Source of the DNA: Alphaproteobacteria bacterium
GTDB lineage: Bacteria > Pseudomonadota > Alphaproteobacteria > Caulobacterales > Parvularculaceae
Direction: 5' to 3'
NCBI GenBank assembly: GCA_030426465.1
Contig: JAUHYK010000031.1
Location: forward strand, 1-43,961
DNA length: 43,961 nucleotides
In this document: one piece after another, positions 32,507-41,166 of the stretch
Position numbering within the stretch: position 1 is the stretch's first letter
Layout of the letters: the number at the start of each line of letters is the position of its first letter
Made by a program: the position numbers and the translations under genes
Notes under the pieces: generated by a model
Told to the model about the DNA's origin: nothing
Seen by the model: only the letters and a program-made list of their open reading frames with translations
Database searches by the model: none

Positions 32507-35500
32507 CTAGAAACGGACTCTGAGGCCGGTGCGGAAGCGTGTTCCGAATGTATCGAAATAGACCGGATTGGTGGGATAGTTAGACCCGCCAAGACCGCCG
32601 CCGCCCGGCGCAACCGGAGGCTTTTTGTCAAACAGATTATTGACCGACGCAAAGATCTCGAAGTTTTCTTCGTTGGAGCCAACGCCGAAGGCGTAGGACA
32701 CTGCAAGATCCACATAGGTCGCCGCATCGACGCGGTTGGTGCTGATGCTGTTCGCCAGCATCGGATCATAACCCACATCTTCCGGGCCCGTATATTGGAC
32801 CCCATAGATGCCCGAGCCGACGCGCCGTACGGTCACGGTCGAATTGAAACCGCCATAATTATAGGAAACAAAACCGTTCCAGATCCAGTTCGGCGCAGGG
32901 TTGAAGTCGCCGCCATCGAGCACCGGTCCTGATTGACCCGCATAATCAGTCGGATCAACGGTTGGGTCCGGCGTCACAACGAAATCATATTGATGGTTCG
33001 CCATCAGCCGCAGATTGAGATCACCGGCAAGGCCGCCATAAAGATCATCGAGAGGCAGATTGTAGGCGACTTCGAAATCGAAGCCACGCACTGTGAGGGC
33101 GCCGAGATTCACCTGCCGCGCATCGACGAAGGTAATGTCCATCGGATTGGCGTAACTGATGCGATCGCAGAAGAGATCATACTCATCGCAGAAATTGACT
33201 ATGCCCTGGCCCGTCAGCGTGGTCACGACATCTTTGATCTTGATCTGGTACCAGTCGGCCGAGAAGGTCAGCCCCGGCGCGAAGCCCGGCGAGACAACAA
33301 AGCCAAGCGTGGTGGTGTCGGCTTTTTCCGGCGTCAGCGAGAAGGCGCCGCCGGACAGGATCGGCGTCGGGTCATCGCCGCCGCCGCCCGGTGATCCCGG
33401 AATTGCCGGATTGTCGACGATGCCTTGCGAAGAACCTTCTTCGGTTGGCACGTTTTTAAGATAGAGTTCGCGGAAACCGGCGGCGCGAATGTCGCGCGAG
33501 CGCGATCCGCGGAAACGAAGCCCCTCGGTGATGTCGTAAATCGTCGACACTTTCCAGCTCGTGGCGTTCGAGACTTTTTCCTCAGAGGTCAGACGGTCGC
33601 TGGCTTTGTTCCGGGTTTGCCGGACAGCGCCGTTGATTTCGAGATAGTCGGCAAACGCCGCATCGCGCAACAGCGGCACATTCAGCTCGACGAAGCCTTC
33701 CATGACGCTGATGTCGCCCGCGAAGTCGAGACCGAAGGTGAATGCATAGTCATTGTAGTTCGGAATATTGCCATGGGTGACATCGCCGCCTTCGTCGCGA
33801 TATTCGCCGCCCGCCGCAACGCCGATGGGACCGGCGCCCCAGCCCTCGTAAATCTCGCCCTGAATGCTGCCGGCGATGACATGTTGAGTATATTCAAAGT
33901 CCTCGACGACCGGGCGATAGGCATAGGCGATCGCCGCCGGGTCGAGATTGTCCAGGCCGAAGAGATTGAACGGAACACAACCGGTCGCAATCGGGTCCGG
34001 GTCCGCTTCCAGAAGCTCGGCGCAAACAATTTCGTTGGTCATGGGATCAACCACGGCGTCGAGCGCGTAAACGAACGGCGTATTGACCCGGGAATTGTCG
34101 CGGTCCTGATGGCGATCATTCCGGCCATATTGATAATAGAGGTCCCAGCTCCAGCTATCGCCAAACGCTCCATTAAACCCGACCAGTCCGCGGAAGACTT
34201 CTGATTTGGCCGCATTGCGCGCCGGCACCTGATCGTCAATATCCTTGCCGAGGCTGAATTCCGTGCCGTTGAGCAAGCCCACCAGTTCAGCGGGCAGATA
34301 AGGGTTTGTCGGCTTCACGAAGAATGTGGAGCGCGGTCCGGCGGTGACGCCGGAATTACTGGCCGTGCGATTGGCGTAGGTGAATTCGCCATAGACATTT
34401 AACGCGTCTGTCAGCTCATACTCGCTATAGAGATAGCCCACATAACGTTCGACCGGCGTTTGAATGTCGGGGTCGGCGTAAGTCGATGCGCCGTCGCCGC
34501 CTTGGCGGGGACCGAAGGTCGATGTCGAAACGTAATTGCCCGTATCAAAATCGAGGATGCCGGTGCCATCATCATTGAAGCGCTTATTGCGCGCAGCCGG
34601 ATCAGCAGGCGCACGATTTCTGACGACGCCGTGGGGATCGTTAAACGCCTGTTTTGAGTTGGGCCCGACGATAAAGTTCGGCAGGCCGTAACCCGGCGAT
34701 CCCGGAATGTCGTAACCTGAGAGCATGCCGTTATCGAGGACGTTGCTGGCATTGGTGAAACGGTCCCAGCCTTCGGCGCACCAAAGGCGCACTTCGGCGC
34801 AATCGCCGATGCCTTTTTGATCCTGGAACTCACCGCCAATCACAACATGACCGCGCCCGTCCGCAAAGCCGGTCCCGAGCGTAAGCGAAGTGTGATAGGT
34901 CTCGCCGTCCCCGCGCGAGGTCTGGCCGTAATCGACCTGCCCGCGGAACCCTTCGAAATCCGTATCGAGAATGATGTTCACGACCCCGGCGACCGCGTCG
35001 GAGCCATACGCGGCCGATGCGCCGCCTGTCACGGTTTCAACGCGCGAAATCATCGAGGACGGAATGATGTTGAGATCGACCGCGCCGCCGTCGGAGCTCG
35101 GTACAAAACGGCGTGTATTCACAAGCGTCAGTGTGCGCGTGCCGTTATAGGGATTAAGGCCGCGCAAGTTTGCGAAGCTCGCGCCCACATTCGCGCCGGC
35201 TGTGATGCCCGCCGTTGCGTCCGACTGGAATGACGAGTTCTGCGGGATCAGTTTCAATGTTTCCGCCGCGTTGATCTGACCAAGATCTTCAATGAGATCG
35301 CCCGACATGACCGTCGCCGGGGTCGGCGAATCAAACCCGGTGCGCTTAATGCGCGAGCCCGTAACAACGACGTAGTCGTTTGCGCCGGCTGACGCGGCGC
35401 TATCGCCATCTTGCGCCATAGCGGGCGCCGCCCCAAGCGCAAACATGGCTGCAGATGCGCCAGACATCAGCGCGGTTTTCGACATGCGGTGCAAGAATGA

Positions 35501-35509
35501 ATTTCGCAA
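32507..35509 (-). CDS. TonB-dependent outer-membrane receptor
   Basis: The 1000-residue protein has a signal peptide (cleavage after APAMAQ) and a plug domain with VVVTGSRIKRTGFDSPTP, LRGLNPYNGTRTLTLVNTRR and GGASAAYGSDAVAGVVNIIL. A long beta-barrel follows and ends in GLRVRF with terminal Phe. Proteins of this iron-independent Sphingomonas/Caulobacter type import sugars, peptides or aromatic compounds as well as siderophores. The AraC regulator and degradative genes beside it favour a catabolic substrate. The start is probably TTG 35509, seven bases after GGGAGGG; ATG 35485 is the alternative and would still leave a signal peptide. Confidence 0.94.
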   Translation of the reverse strand: MRNSFLHRMSKTALMSGASAAMFALGAAPAMAQDGDSAASAGANDYVVVTGSRIKRTGFDSPTPATVMSGDLIEDLGQINAAETLKLIPQNSSFQSDATAGITAGANVGASFANLRGLNPYNGTRTLTLVNTRRFVPSSDGGAVDLNIIPSSMISRVETVTGGASAAYGSDAVAGVVNIILDTDFEGFRGQVDYGQTSRGDGETYHTSLTLGTGFADGRGHVVIGGEFQDQKGIGDCAEVRLWCAEGWDRFTNASNVLDNGMLSGYDIPGSPGYGLPNFIVGPNSKQAFNDPHGVVRNRAPADPAARNKRFNDDGTGILDFDTGNYVSTSTFGPRQGGDGASTYADPDIQTPVERYVGYLYSEYELTDALNVYGEFTYANRTASNSGVTAGPRSTFFVKPTNPYLPAELVGLLNGTEFSLGKDIDDQVPARNAAKSEVFRGLVGFNGAFGDSWSWDLYYQYGRNDRHQDRDNSRVNTPFVYALDAVVDPMTNEIVCAELLEADPDPIATGCVPFNLFGLDNLDPAAIAYAYRPVVEDFEYTQHVIAGSIQGEIYEGWGAGPIGVAAGGEYRDEGGDVTHGNIPNYNDYAFTFGLDFAGDISVMEGFVELNVPLLRDAAFADYLEINGAVRQTRNKASDRLTSEEKVSNATSWKVSTIYDITEGLRFRGSRSRDIRAAGFRELYLKNVPTEEGSSQGIVDNPAIPGSPGGGGDDPTPILSGGAFSLTPEKADTTTLGFVVSPGFAPGLTFSADWYQIKIKDVVTTLTGQGIVNFCDEYDLFCDRISYANPMDITFVDARQVNLGALTVRGFDFEVAYNLPLDDLYGGLAGDLNLRLMANHQYDFVVTPDPTVDPTDYAGQSGPVLDGGDFNPAPNWIWNGFVSYNYGGFNSTVTVRRVGSGIYGVQYTGPEDVGYDPMLANSISTNRVDAATYVDLAVSYAFGVGSNEENFEIFASVNNLFDKKPPVAPGGGGLGGSNYPTNPVYFDTFGTRFRTGLRVRF

Positions 35510-35693
35510 TGTACTGCCCTCCCAGGCGTTATTGTTACGCGTGTGGATTCCGGCTTTGTAAAAGACGGCCCCCGCGCGTTTGCCATGTGGAAGCTCTCAC
35601 AGATGCGAAAAATGAGCTTGCACCGGAAGGCATATCGGTTTGCGTCTGACGGCATTGCTGAAGGGCGGTTAAAAACGGCGTCACAACACACGC

Positions 35694-35711
35694 CTGCATA
35701 CTGCAATGCAG
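35694..35711. promoter_or_regulatory. Dyad in the TonB receptor upstream region
   Basis: CTGCAT-ACTGCA-ATGCAG is a perfect 6-bp dyad about 190 bases before the receptor start and 32 bases after the AraC stop. It is a candidate element in the 233-base leader; AraC-type proteins usually bind direct repeats, so it may belong to another regulator. Confidence 0.3.
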
Positions 35712-35742
35712 CGTAATACAAGCGGTTTCAGGTCGCCATGGC

Positions 35743-36699
35743 TTAGTGAGGCAGAAGATGCATCCGACGATATTCAGACGGCGCCATGCCGTATTTGGCG
35801 CGGAATGCGCGGGTGAAATGCGCCGCGCTGTTGAAGCCCCAGGAGAAGGCGATTTCCGAAACCGTCAGGCTGCGCCAGGCTGAATTCGTCATTTGCGACG
35901 CGCATTCTTCGAGACGGCGGCGCAGAATATAAGCGGAGGTTGTTTCATTTTCCTCCGCAAACAGAACACGCAGATAACGCGGCGAAATTCGCATGGCGTC
36001 AGCAACAATGCCCGGCGAAAGATCAGGGTCGGAAAGTTGCGCCTCGATATATTGTTTCGCCTGCGCCTTGCGCAATCCGACAACCGTTGAGTTGGTCATT
36101 TTGTGGCCAAGGCTGATCGAATAGGCGGTGCTGAGAACATCGAGTAGGTGCCCGGCGATGCGATCGCCAAACTCGTCGGGGATGCCCTCTTCCGCCTTCA
36201 CCCACAAACTATGCGCCATGGCTGACGCCGTGCCGGTAAGACCGAGTTCGGCAGGCAAGCGAAGCCCGCAAAGTTGTTCCGGGCACGGCAGATGTGTCTT
36301 CAACATTTTCGGCGCAGCGCGAAGGATCAGGAACCGTGCGCCTTTTTCCAGTTGAATTCGATGCGGCGCCGCATTGTCGCACAGGGTGAAGTCGCCTGCT
36401 TCCAGCCGGGTTTCATTTCCGTAGTGAGAAAACTGCGCGCCGCCTTGCGCCATCAAAAGGAAAGAGAAGAAATGGGATTTTGTTTCGTTGATATGCGCGG
36501 CAGTGCGCTCAATGCTGGCGCCGTTCGTTCGCACATCGGCGAAACCGAGAAAGCCGAGCGACGTCACACGCAGCTCCGCATCAAAAACATCAGTGGAAGA
36601 CGGCTGAAACGTGACCTGCGCAAAGCGGCTGGAATAGGTGTTGTTCCACGACGCCATACGGCGCGATGCCGGATAATCGGCTGTGCGATAATACTCCAT
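35743..36699 (-). CDS. AraC-family transcriptional regulator
   Basis: The protein is 318 residues from ATG 36699, which has GGGAGGGG six bases before it; an in-frame ATG 11 codons upstream (36732) is less well placed. Residues 20-180 are an AraC_binding_2-type sensor domain (as in FeaR-like regulators). Residues 220-318 carry two helix-turn-helix motifs: IVADAMRISPRYLRVLFAEE and VSEIAFSWGFNSAAHFTRAF before YGMAPSEYRRMH. It lies between the receptor and the amidohydrolase gene, all on the minus strand, and is the likely specific regulator of this locus. Confidence 0.92.
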   Translation of the reverse strand: MEYYRTADYPASRRMASWNNTYSSRFAQVTFQPSSTDVFDAELRVTSLGFLGFADVRTNGASIERTAAHINETKSHFFSFLLMAQGGAQFSHYGNETRLEAGDFTLCDNAAPHRIQLEKGARFLILRAAPKMLKTHLPCPEQLCGLRLPAELGLTGTASAMAHSLWVKAEEGIPDEFGDRIAGHLLDVLSTAYSISLGHKMTNSTVVGLRKAQAKQYIEAQLSDPDLSPGIVADAMRISPRYLRVLFAEENETTSAYILRRRLEECASQMTNSAWRSLTVSEIAFSWGFNSAAHFTRAFRAKYGMAPSEYRRMHLLPH

Positions 36700-36815
36700 A
36701 CATCCCCTCCCAAGGGCTGACAGGTCAGACATTTTCCCCGCTTAAACGGATGTTTTTCTTTTGTTTTATACGTCCTTCGCGCGCCCGGCAATGTGCTTGC
36801 CCAGACTTGCGACGG

Positions 36816-37709
36816 TTAACCGAAATAAAGTTTCAACGCCGTTTGTGAAATTCGCCAGCGGTCACGCGCATCAGGAACCCAGCGGCGGAAACGGTCAAGT
36901 GCGTAGTCGAAAGTGATACGGCCTTCGTAACCGACAAATGGACAGTCACTTCCCCATAAGAGCCGTTCCGGCCCCACATGGGAAACAAGATCTCGCGCCA
37001 GATCATCGGCGATCTTGTCAGCATCGCCATTTGGATTGGTTTGCCAGGATGCTGTGCCCAGAAGCCGGAACCCGCCGGACAGTTTCACCCAGGTGTTGCC
37101 GCGCTCGGCCGCTTCAAGCACTGCGCGGTAGCCCGGACAGTTCACGCCAAGCGTCGGATCAGGATGACCAAAATGATCGATCACGACTTTAACGCCGCTC
37201 TCCTCAAGCGCTGAGAGCACGGGCGGCAAAGACGGCCCCTCAATCGCCACATGCACATGCCAGTCGAGGTCACGCACGCGCCGGAAAAGAAGATTATATT
37301 CCTCGCTGCGAAAATCCGGAAGCTCGGCCATTCGCGCAAGTTGCAAGCGAATGCCGACAATGCCGTCATCGCGCATGCGCTCAAGGGAATAGCGGTCTGT
37401 CGCAGCAGGCGAAACAATTGCGGTGCCACGCAACCTTTTATGCTTGCGCAATTCCGAAATCATATAGTCGTTGTAAAATCCGGTGATGCTGAGGCCGGAA
37501 ATCACACCGAAATGAATGCCGTACTGGTCGAGCAGTGCAAGATAGTCATCGGCCGTGAAGGAATAATCGGTCCGGGTCCAGGCATTGCTGCTTAACGGCA
37601 TATCCTCCTGAAAGATATGCGCATGACAGTCGACCACGGGCGGCAGATCGTCCTGCTCGTTGCCCTGGGACGTTTGTTGCTTCTCATCTGTCGCAATATG
37701 CACGGTCAT
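36816..37709 (-). CDS. Amidohydrolase_2 family metal-dependent hydrolase
   Basis: The 297-residue TIM-barrel enzyme has VVDCHAHIF (HxH metal site) near residue 30, DWHVHVAIEG, VVIDHFGHPD and LLWGSDCPFVGYEG (catalytic Asp). The family (PF04909) includes 2-pyrone-4,6-dicarboxylate and 4-sulfomuconolactone hydrolases and decarboxylases, which fits catabolism of an aromatic-derived lactone. The exact substrate is open. It is followed by the AraC gene and preceded by the NTF2-like lipoprotein gene, 140 bases away, on one strand. Confidence 0.88.
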   Translation of the reverse strand: MTVHIATDEKQQTSQGNEQDDLPPVVDCHAHIFQEDMPLSSNAWTRTDYSFTADDYLALLDQYGIHFGVISGLSITGFYNDYMISELRKHKRLRGTAIVSPAATDRYSLERMRDDGIVGIRLQLARMAELPDFRSEEYNLLFRRVRDLDWHVHVAIEGPSLPPVLSALEESGVKVVIDHFGHPDPTLGVNCPGYRAVLEAAERGNTWVKLSGGFRLLGTASWQTNPNGDADKIADDLARDLVSHVGPERLLWGSDCPFVGYEGRITFDYALDRFRRWVPDARDRWRISQTALKLYFG

Positions 37710-37849
37710 GTTGACGCTGGACGCTCCGCACTGTTCAGGCTCCGCCCATCGGCGTTGGAAAAATACGCGCGAAACGGCGGAAAATTATCACTTTGAGCCA
37801 AAGCGCCAAAGACCGCTTGCTTCAAACGGAGATTTTCTTTCAGAAACAC

Positions 37850-39850
37850 TTATTCCCGCTCCGTTTCTGCAACGCGGTCATCGTCATGGCGTGACGAGAT
37901 TGACCAGTTGAGTTTAAGCGCAGGCGCGCGTCCGCTCACCGGATTATCATAATGAAAACCCATAGGCGCAATTTCGGGATAAGGCGCGAAGGTGACGCCG
38001 CGCAACGGTCCGTCCGGCGGATATTTGGCGACACTCTCCGGTGTTGGCGCAAAACGCATTGCGGAGCCTTCTTCAACCGCCGCCCACCCGCCGGTATAGC
38101 TGGCGAGAAAAATGTAATCGAGATCCATTCCGGCGATCTTCCAGACGCCATCCTCCAGCTTCACCTGATTTTCGTAGATGCCTGAGATATATGAACCGTC
38201 GCCATCAAGCTGACTGTTGAACTGAAACAGGCGCAGGCGGATCTGTGCGCTCTTTCCATCCGGCGCGACCGTGACGAAGGGTTGGGTCTTTTGATGGATC
38301 GCGAGAAAGGTCGGCCTGCGTCCGCTGTCGCCATAGCGAGAGAACAGGGATCCCCGCACCCGCTCGCGCCCGTAATAGGCGCCGATATAGGAAAGCTCTT
38401 TCCAGCCGTCTTCGGAAAAAAGGTCTGCGGTGTCGTCCCAGCGGAACTCGTCAATGTAGTAGCCATAGGCCGTGGCGATATTTTCAGCGGCGTCATAAGC
38501 TTTGGCGATGTCGATTTTACGCGCGAGATCATCAAGGCTTGTCGGCGCCGACGGATTTGCGTCGCGCGTTACATGGTCGGCGAAGGAGATCGCCGGGCTC
38601 GATTTCGCTGGATATTCAGCGCCCGCAAGCGACGACGCCTTTGCATCTTCCATCGCCGCATCATGCGCCGGTAAAAGATCGCGCGCCCAACCCGTATTGT
38701 AATCAGCGGCAAAGCGCGGATAGAGATTTACCGACTGAATTTTCCAGACGCCGTTTTCCTTCACATAGGTGTTTTCAAAAATTCCGAAGGCCCAGGCAGA
38801 GGCGCCGCCATGTTGGCCGGTCATCTGTAATTCAAACCCACGAGCGGAAGCCTTTCCGCTTTCCGCAAGCGTGATCACCGGATCGAGCTGCAAATGATCG
38901 TTCAGCTCGCCTTCGTTCAGACCCGCCTCGCTGGAGGCAAGCAAACGGTTGCGGATCGCCTCGCGCCCTTCATAAGCGCCCTCGCCCGCCACATCGAAAG
39001 TGGCGTCTTCGGCAAAGAGATCGGCGACATCGTCCCACATCTTGCGATCTACATAATATCCGTAGGCTGCCTGAAGATTCTGGACTGCGCTTTCATCCAG
39101 CAAGGCGTCGGCGATGGCGTTGGCTTTTGCAAGCTGCCTTGCAGCCTGATCGCGCGACAAGGCAGACGCATCAACAACGGCGGGCGTAGGAGCCCCGGCG
39201 CTCGCCGGCGTGTAATGATAAGGCGTCAGCGGCACTTCATCAGCGACATTGCGCCATCCCGTGTCATAGGGTCCCGCATATTGCGGATAATAATGAACGG
39301 TCGAAATTTTCCAGACGCCGTCTTCAAGAACATAATCGTTCTCGTAAATGCCGCCCGCCCAATGCGCGGTTTCGCCGTAGCGCCCTGTCATCGCAACTTC
39401 GTGCCAGCGCCCCTTGGCGGATTGGCCATCTTCCGACAGCGTCACGACCGGCGACAGGATCAAGCGGACATTCAGCCGGTCCGGAGAAAGCTCGTCATCG
39501 CCGCCGCCCATCTCGTCGCGAAACCGCGCATAAAGCGTATCGGCGCCGCTGATCTCAACACCCGGCGCCACATACCGTCCGTTCTCGGAGAAAAGGGCCG
39601 CCATCGCTCTCCAGTCGCCCGCCTCCGCATAATGAGCGTAAGCGTGCTGCAATCGTTTAACGTCGCGCAGGGACTGAGCGTTCGCTGCATCGGCGACAAG
39701 CCGCGCCGCGCGAGCCAGGTCATCTTCATTCCAGGCTGCGTCATTGGACGCATCTTTAGCCCCAGGCCCCGTCGGCGAGCATGCGCCGAGGGAGACACAT
39801 ATTGCGACGATCAAACCGGCCAGAAGGGGCGAAAGATCAAAGCGTTTCAT
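37850..39850 (-). CDS. Lipoprotein with three tandem NTF2/SnoaL-like domains
   Basis: The 666-residue protein starts at MKRFDLSPLLAG (ATG 39850) with lipobox SLGAC (Cys 24), so it should be membrane-anchored in the periplasm. Three homologous units lie at about residues 65-190, 250-385 and 455-585, recognisable by LQHAYAHYAEAGDWRAMAAL, LQAAYGYYVDRKMWDDVADL and IATAYGYYIDEFRWDDTADL. Each ends in GVWKI. Such SnoaL_4-type domains are cone-shaped folds that bind or isomerise small, often aromatic, ligands. The tandem triplication on one lipoprotein is unusual. It sits 20 bases after the binding-lipoprotein gene, so the two are probably one transcript. Confidence 0.85.
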   Translation of the reverse strand: MKRFDLSPLLAGLIVAICVSLGACSPTGPGAKDASNDAAWNEDDLARAARLVADAANAQSLRDVKRLQHAYAHYAEAGDWRAMAALFSENGRYVAPGVEISGADTLYARFRDEMGGGDDELSPDRLNVRLILSPVVTLSEDGQSAKGRWHEVAMTGRYGETAHWAGGIYENDYVLEDGVWKISTVHYYPQYAGPYDTGWRNVADEVPLTPYHYTPASAGAPTPAVVDASALSRDQAARQLAKANAIADALLDESAVQNLQAAYGYYVDRKMWDDVADLFAEDATFDVAGEGAYEGREAIRNRLLASSEAGLNEGELNDHLQLDPVITLAESGKASARGFELQMTGQHGGASAWAFGIFENTYVKENGVWKIQSVNLYPRFAADYNTGWARDLLPAHDAAMEDAKASSLAGAEYPAKSSPAISFADHVTRDANPSAPTSLDDLARKIDIAKAYDAAENIATAYGYYIDEFRWDDTADLFSEDGWKELSYIGAYYGRERVRGSLFSRYGDSGRRPTFLAIHQKTQPFVTVAPDGKSAQIRLRLFQFNSQLDGDGSYISGIYENQVKLEDGVWKIAGMDLDYIFLASYTGGWAAVEEGSAMRFAPTPESVAKYPPDGPLRGVTFAPYPEIAPMGFHYDNPVSGRAPALKLNWSISSRHDDDRVAETERE

Positions 39851-39869
39851 GTTGCGCCGCTGCACCGGA

Positions 39870-40877
39870 TCACCGCTCCTCAAGGACTTCGCGAATGATG
39901 CTGTCATCAATCAGCGTCGAAAGCTCTTCGCGAGAGCGCGCCGGTCGCTCATCAATATTCGCCAGCCATTGTTCTTCCGCTTCCAGCACATCGAGAAGAT
40001 CGGGAACCAGATCCGCCGGATAGCCATGATGTTTCCATGAACGCTTGATGAGATCGAGATCGAACCCCGTCGCCTCGTGCACCAGCGGCCAGGCGACGCT
40101 CGGGTCTTCGTGGATCATACCGGTCGCTTCAACCACAGCCTTCACAAACTCTTTAATGCGTGCGCGCTTTTCGGGGTCCGCAAGGTTGGCCGCCGTCGTG
40201 TTGAGATTGAACACTTCGCGATAGACCGCGCGGCCGTCGAACTCTACGGCGTCATCGCCGATGGCGTGCGCCGCATTTTCGATTTCCGGCTCCCAGATTG
40301 TCACCGCATCCACCTCACCATTGGCGAGGAGTTTCGGTATGTCGCTCAGAGGAATGACACGGACGATTTCAACGTCGGCTTCGGACAACCCAACAGATTT
40401 CAGCATATTATGCAGGAAATAGGCGGAGGACGTGTTCGGGATCGTCGCGATGCGCTTTCCCTTCAGGTCTTCCAGCCTTTCGATCCCGGCCGACTTGCGC
40501 CCGACAATACGGTAATACCCTTCGGCAACAGTCATAATGATTCTGAGGTCGGGATGCCTCACCGAATAGCGCAGTCCTTGCGTCTCCGCATGGGTCGCCA
40601 CATCCGCAACGCCCGGTTCGCCATAGCCGGGAATGCCCGGATCGCCGACCAGATTGGGGATGCCGCCCATCTTCACCGTCGAAGGTTCGGTAAACACCCG
40701 GTCCGATGCGAGCAGCACCGGCGCAATCTCGAACGTGACCTTGTTGCCATGAACCCGGAATGGCTCCTCAGGCGCAGGCGCGCTTGCACAGGCGCTGAGC
40801 GCCACAAGACAAGCAGCGGCGGCGATAGCGCGCCCGAATAAGCTTCCGCCCCAGCCAAAAGCAAGCCGTGATTGCAT
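39870..40877 (-). CDS. ABC-type substrate-binding lipoprotein (NitT/TauT/SsuA family)
   Basis: The 335-residue protein begins at ATG 40877 (GGGAGA upstream) and has a long signal peptide ending in ALSAC (Cys 30). Family blocks are DLKGKRIATIPNTSSAYFLH, LANGEVDAVTIWEPEIENA and a C-terminal helical lobe. Members bind nitrate, sulfonates, taurine, aromatic acids or thiamine precursors. No permease or ATPase gene is nearby, so it either shares a transporter encoded elsewhere or serves as a sensor or shuttle. A GIPNLVGDPGIPGYGEPG segment near residues 75-95 replaces part of the usual N-lobe. Confidence 0.87.
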   Translation of the reverse strand: MQSRLAFGWGGSLFGRAIAAAACLVALSACASAPAPEEPFRVHGNKVTFEIAPVLLASDRVFTEPSTVKMGGIPNLVGDPGIPGYGEPGVADVATHAETQGLRYSVRHPDLRIIMTVAEGYYRIVGRKSAGIERLEDLKGKRIATIPNTSSAYFLHNMLKSVGLSEADVEIVRVIPLSDIPKLLANGEVDAVTIWEPEIENAAHAIGDDAVEFDGRAVYREVFNLNTTAANLADPEKRARIKEFVKAVVEATGMIHEDPSVAWPLVHEATGFDLDLIKRSWKHHGYPADLVPDLLDVLEAEEQWLANIDERPARSREELSTLIDDSIIREVLEER

Positions 40878-41166
40878 CCAGCAATTCTCCCTATGGTGCG
40901 AGCGCAATTGACAGCGTTGAGCGCCCTTTTTCTGGAAACACCGTCCCGGTTTTCCGCCCGCAGGGTCAATATAAATGAGGGCAAGTGCCGGACACGTACA
41001 ATTTGGGCGCCGGAGCGGTCAAAAGCTGCACTGCAGCATAGAGCCCCGCCACCGTTAAGCTACGGCCCCGTATACCAAATTGAACGCATATGCGTCAGCG
41101 GAACCGGCGGATATGGCGCCGCAAGTTCCGGCCAACCCATCAGATACTGAGCCCGGGGGACGCCCC
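40878..41166. other. Intergenic region between the binding lipoprotein and the TIR gene
   Basis: The 289 bases hold the presumed promoter of the downstream minus-strand catabolic group and the 3' end of the TIR gene. I found no gene, no clear terminator and no repeat; short plus-strand frames here have no ribosome site. Confidence 0.5.

Noticed and set aside
33425-34204. 259-codon plus-strand frame opposite the TonB receptor
   Set aside because: Antisense to a strongly supported 1000-residue receptor; no homology visible.
38894-39898. 334-codon plus-strand frame opposite the triple NTF2-like lipoprotein
   Set aside because: Low-complexity, Arg/Ile-rich, and wholly opposite a gene with clear repeats, lipobox and codon use.
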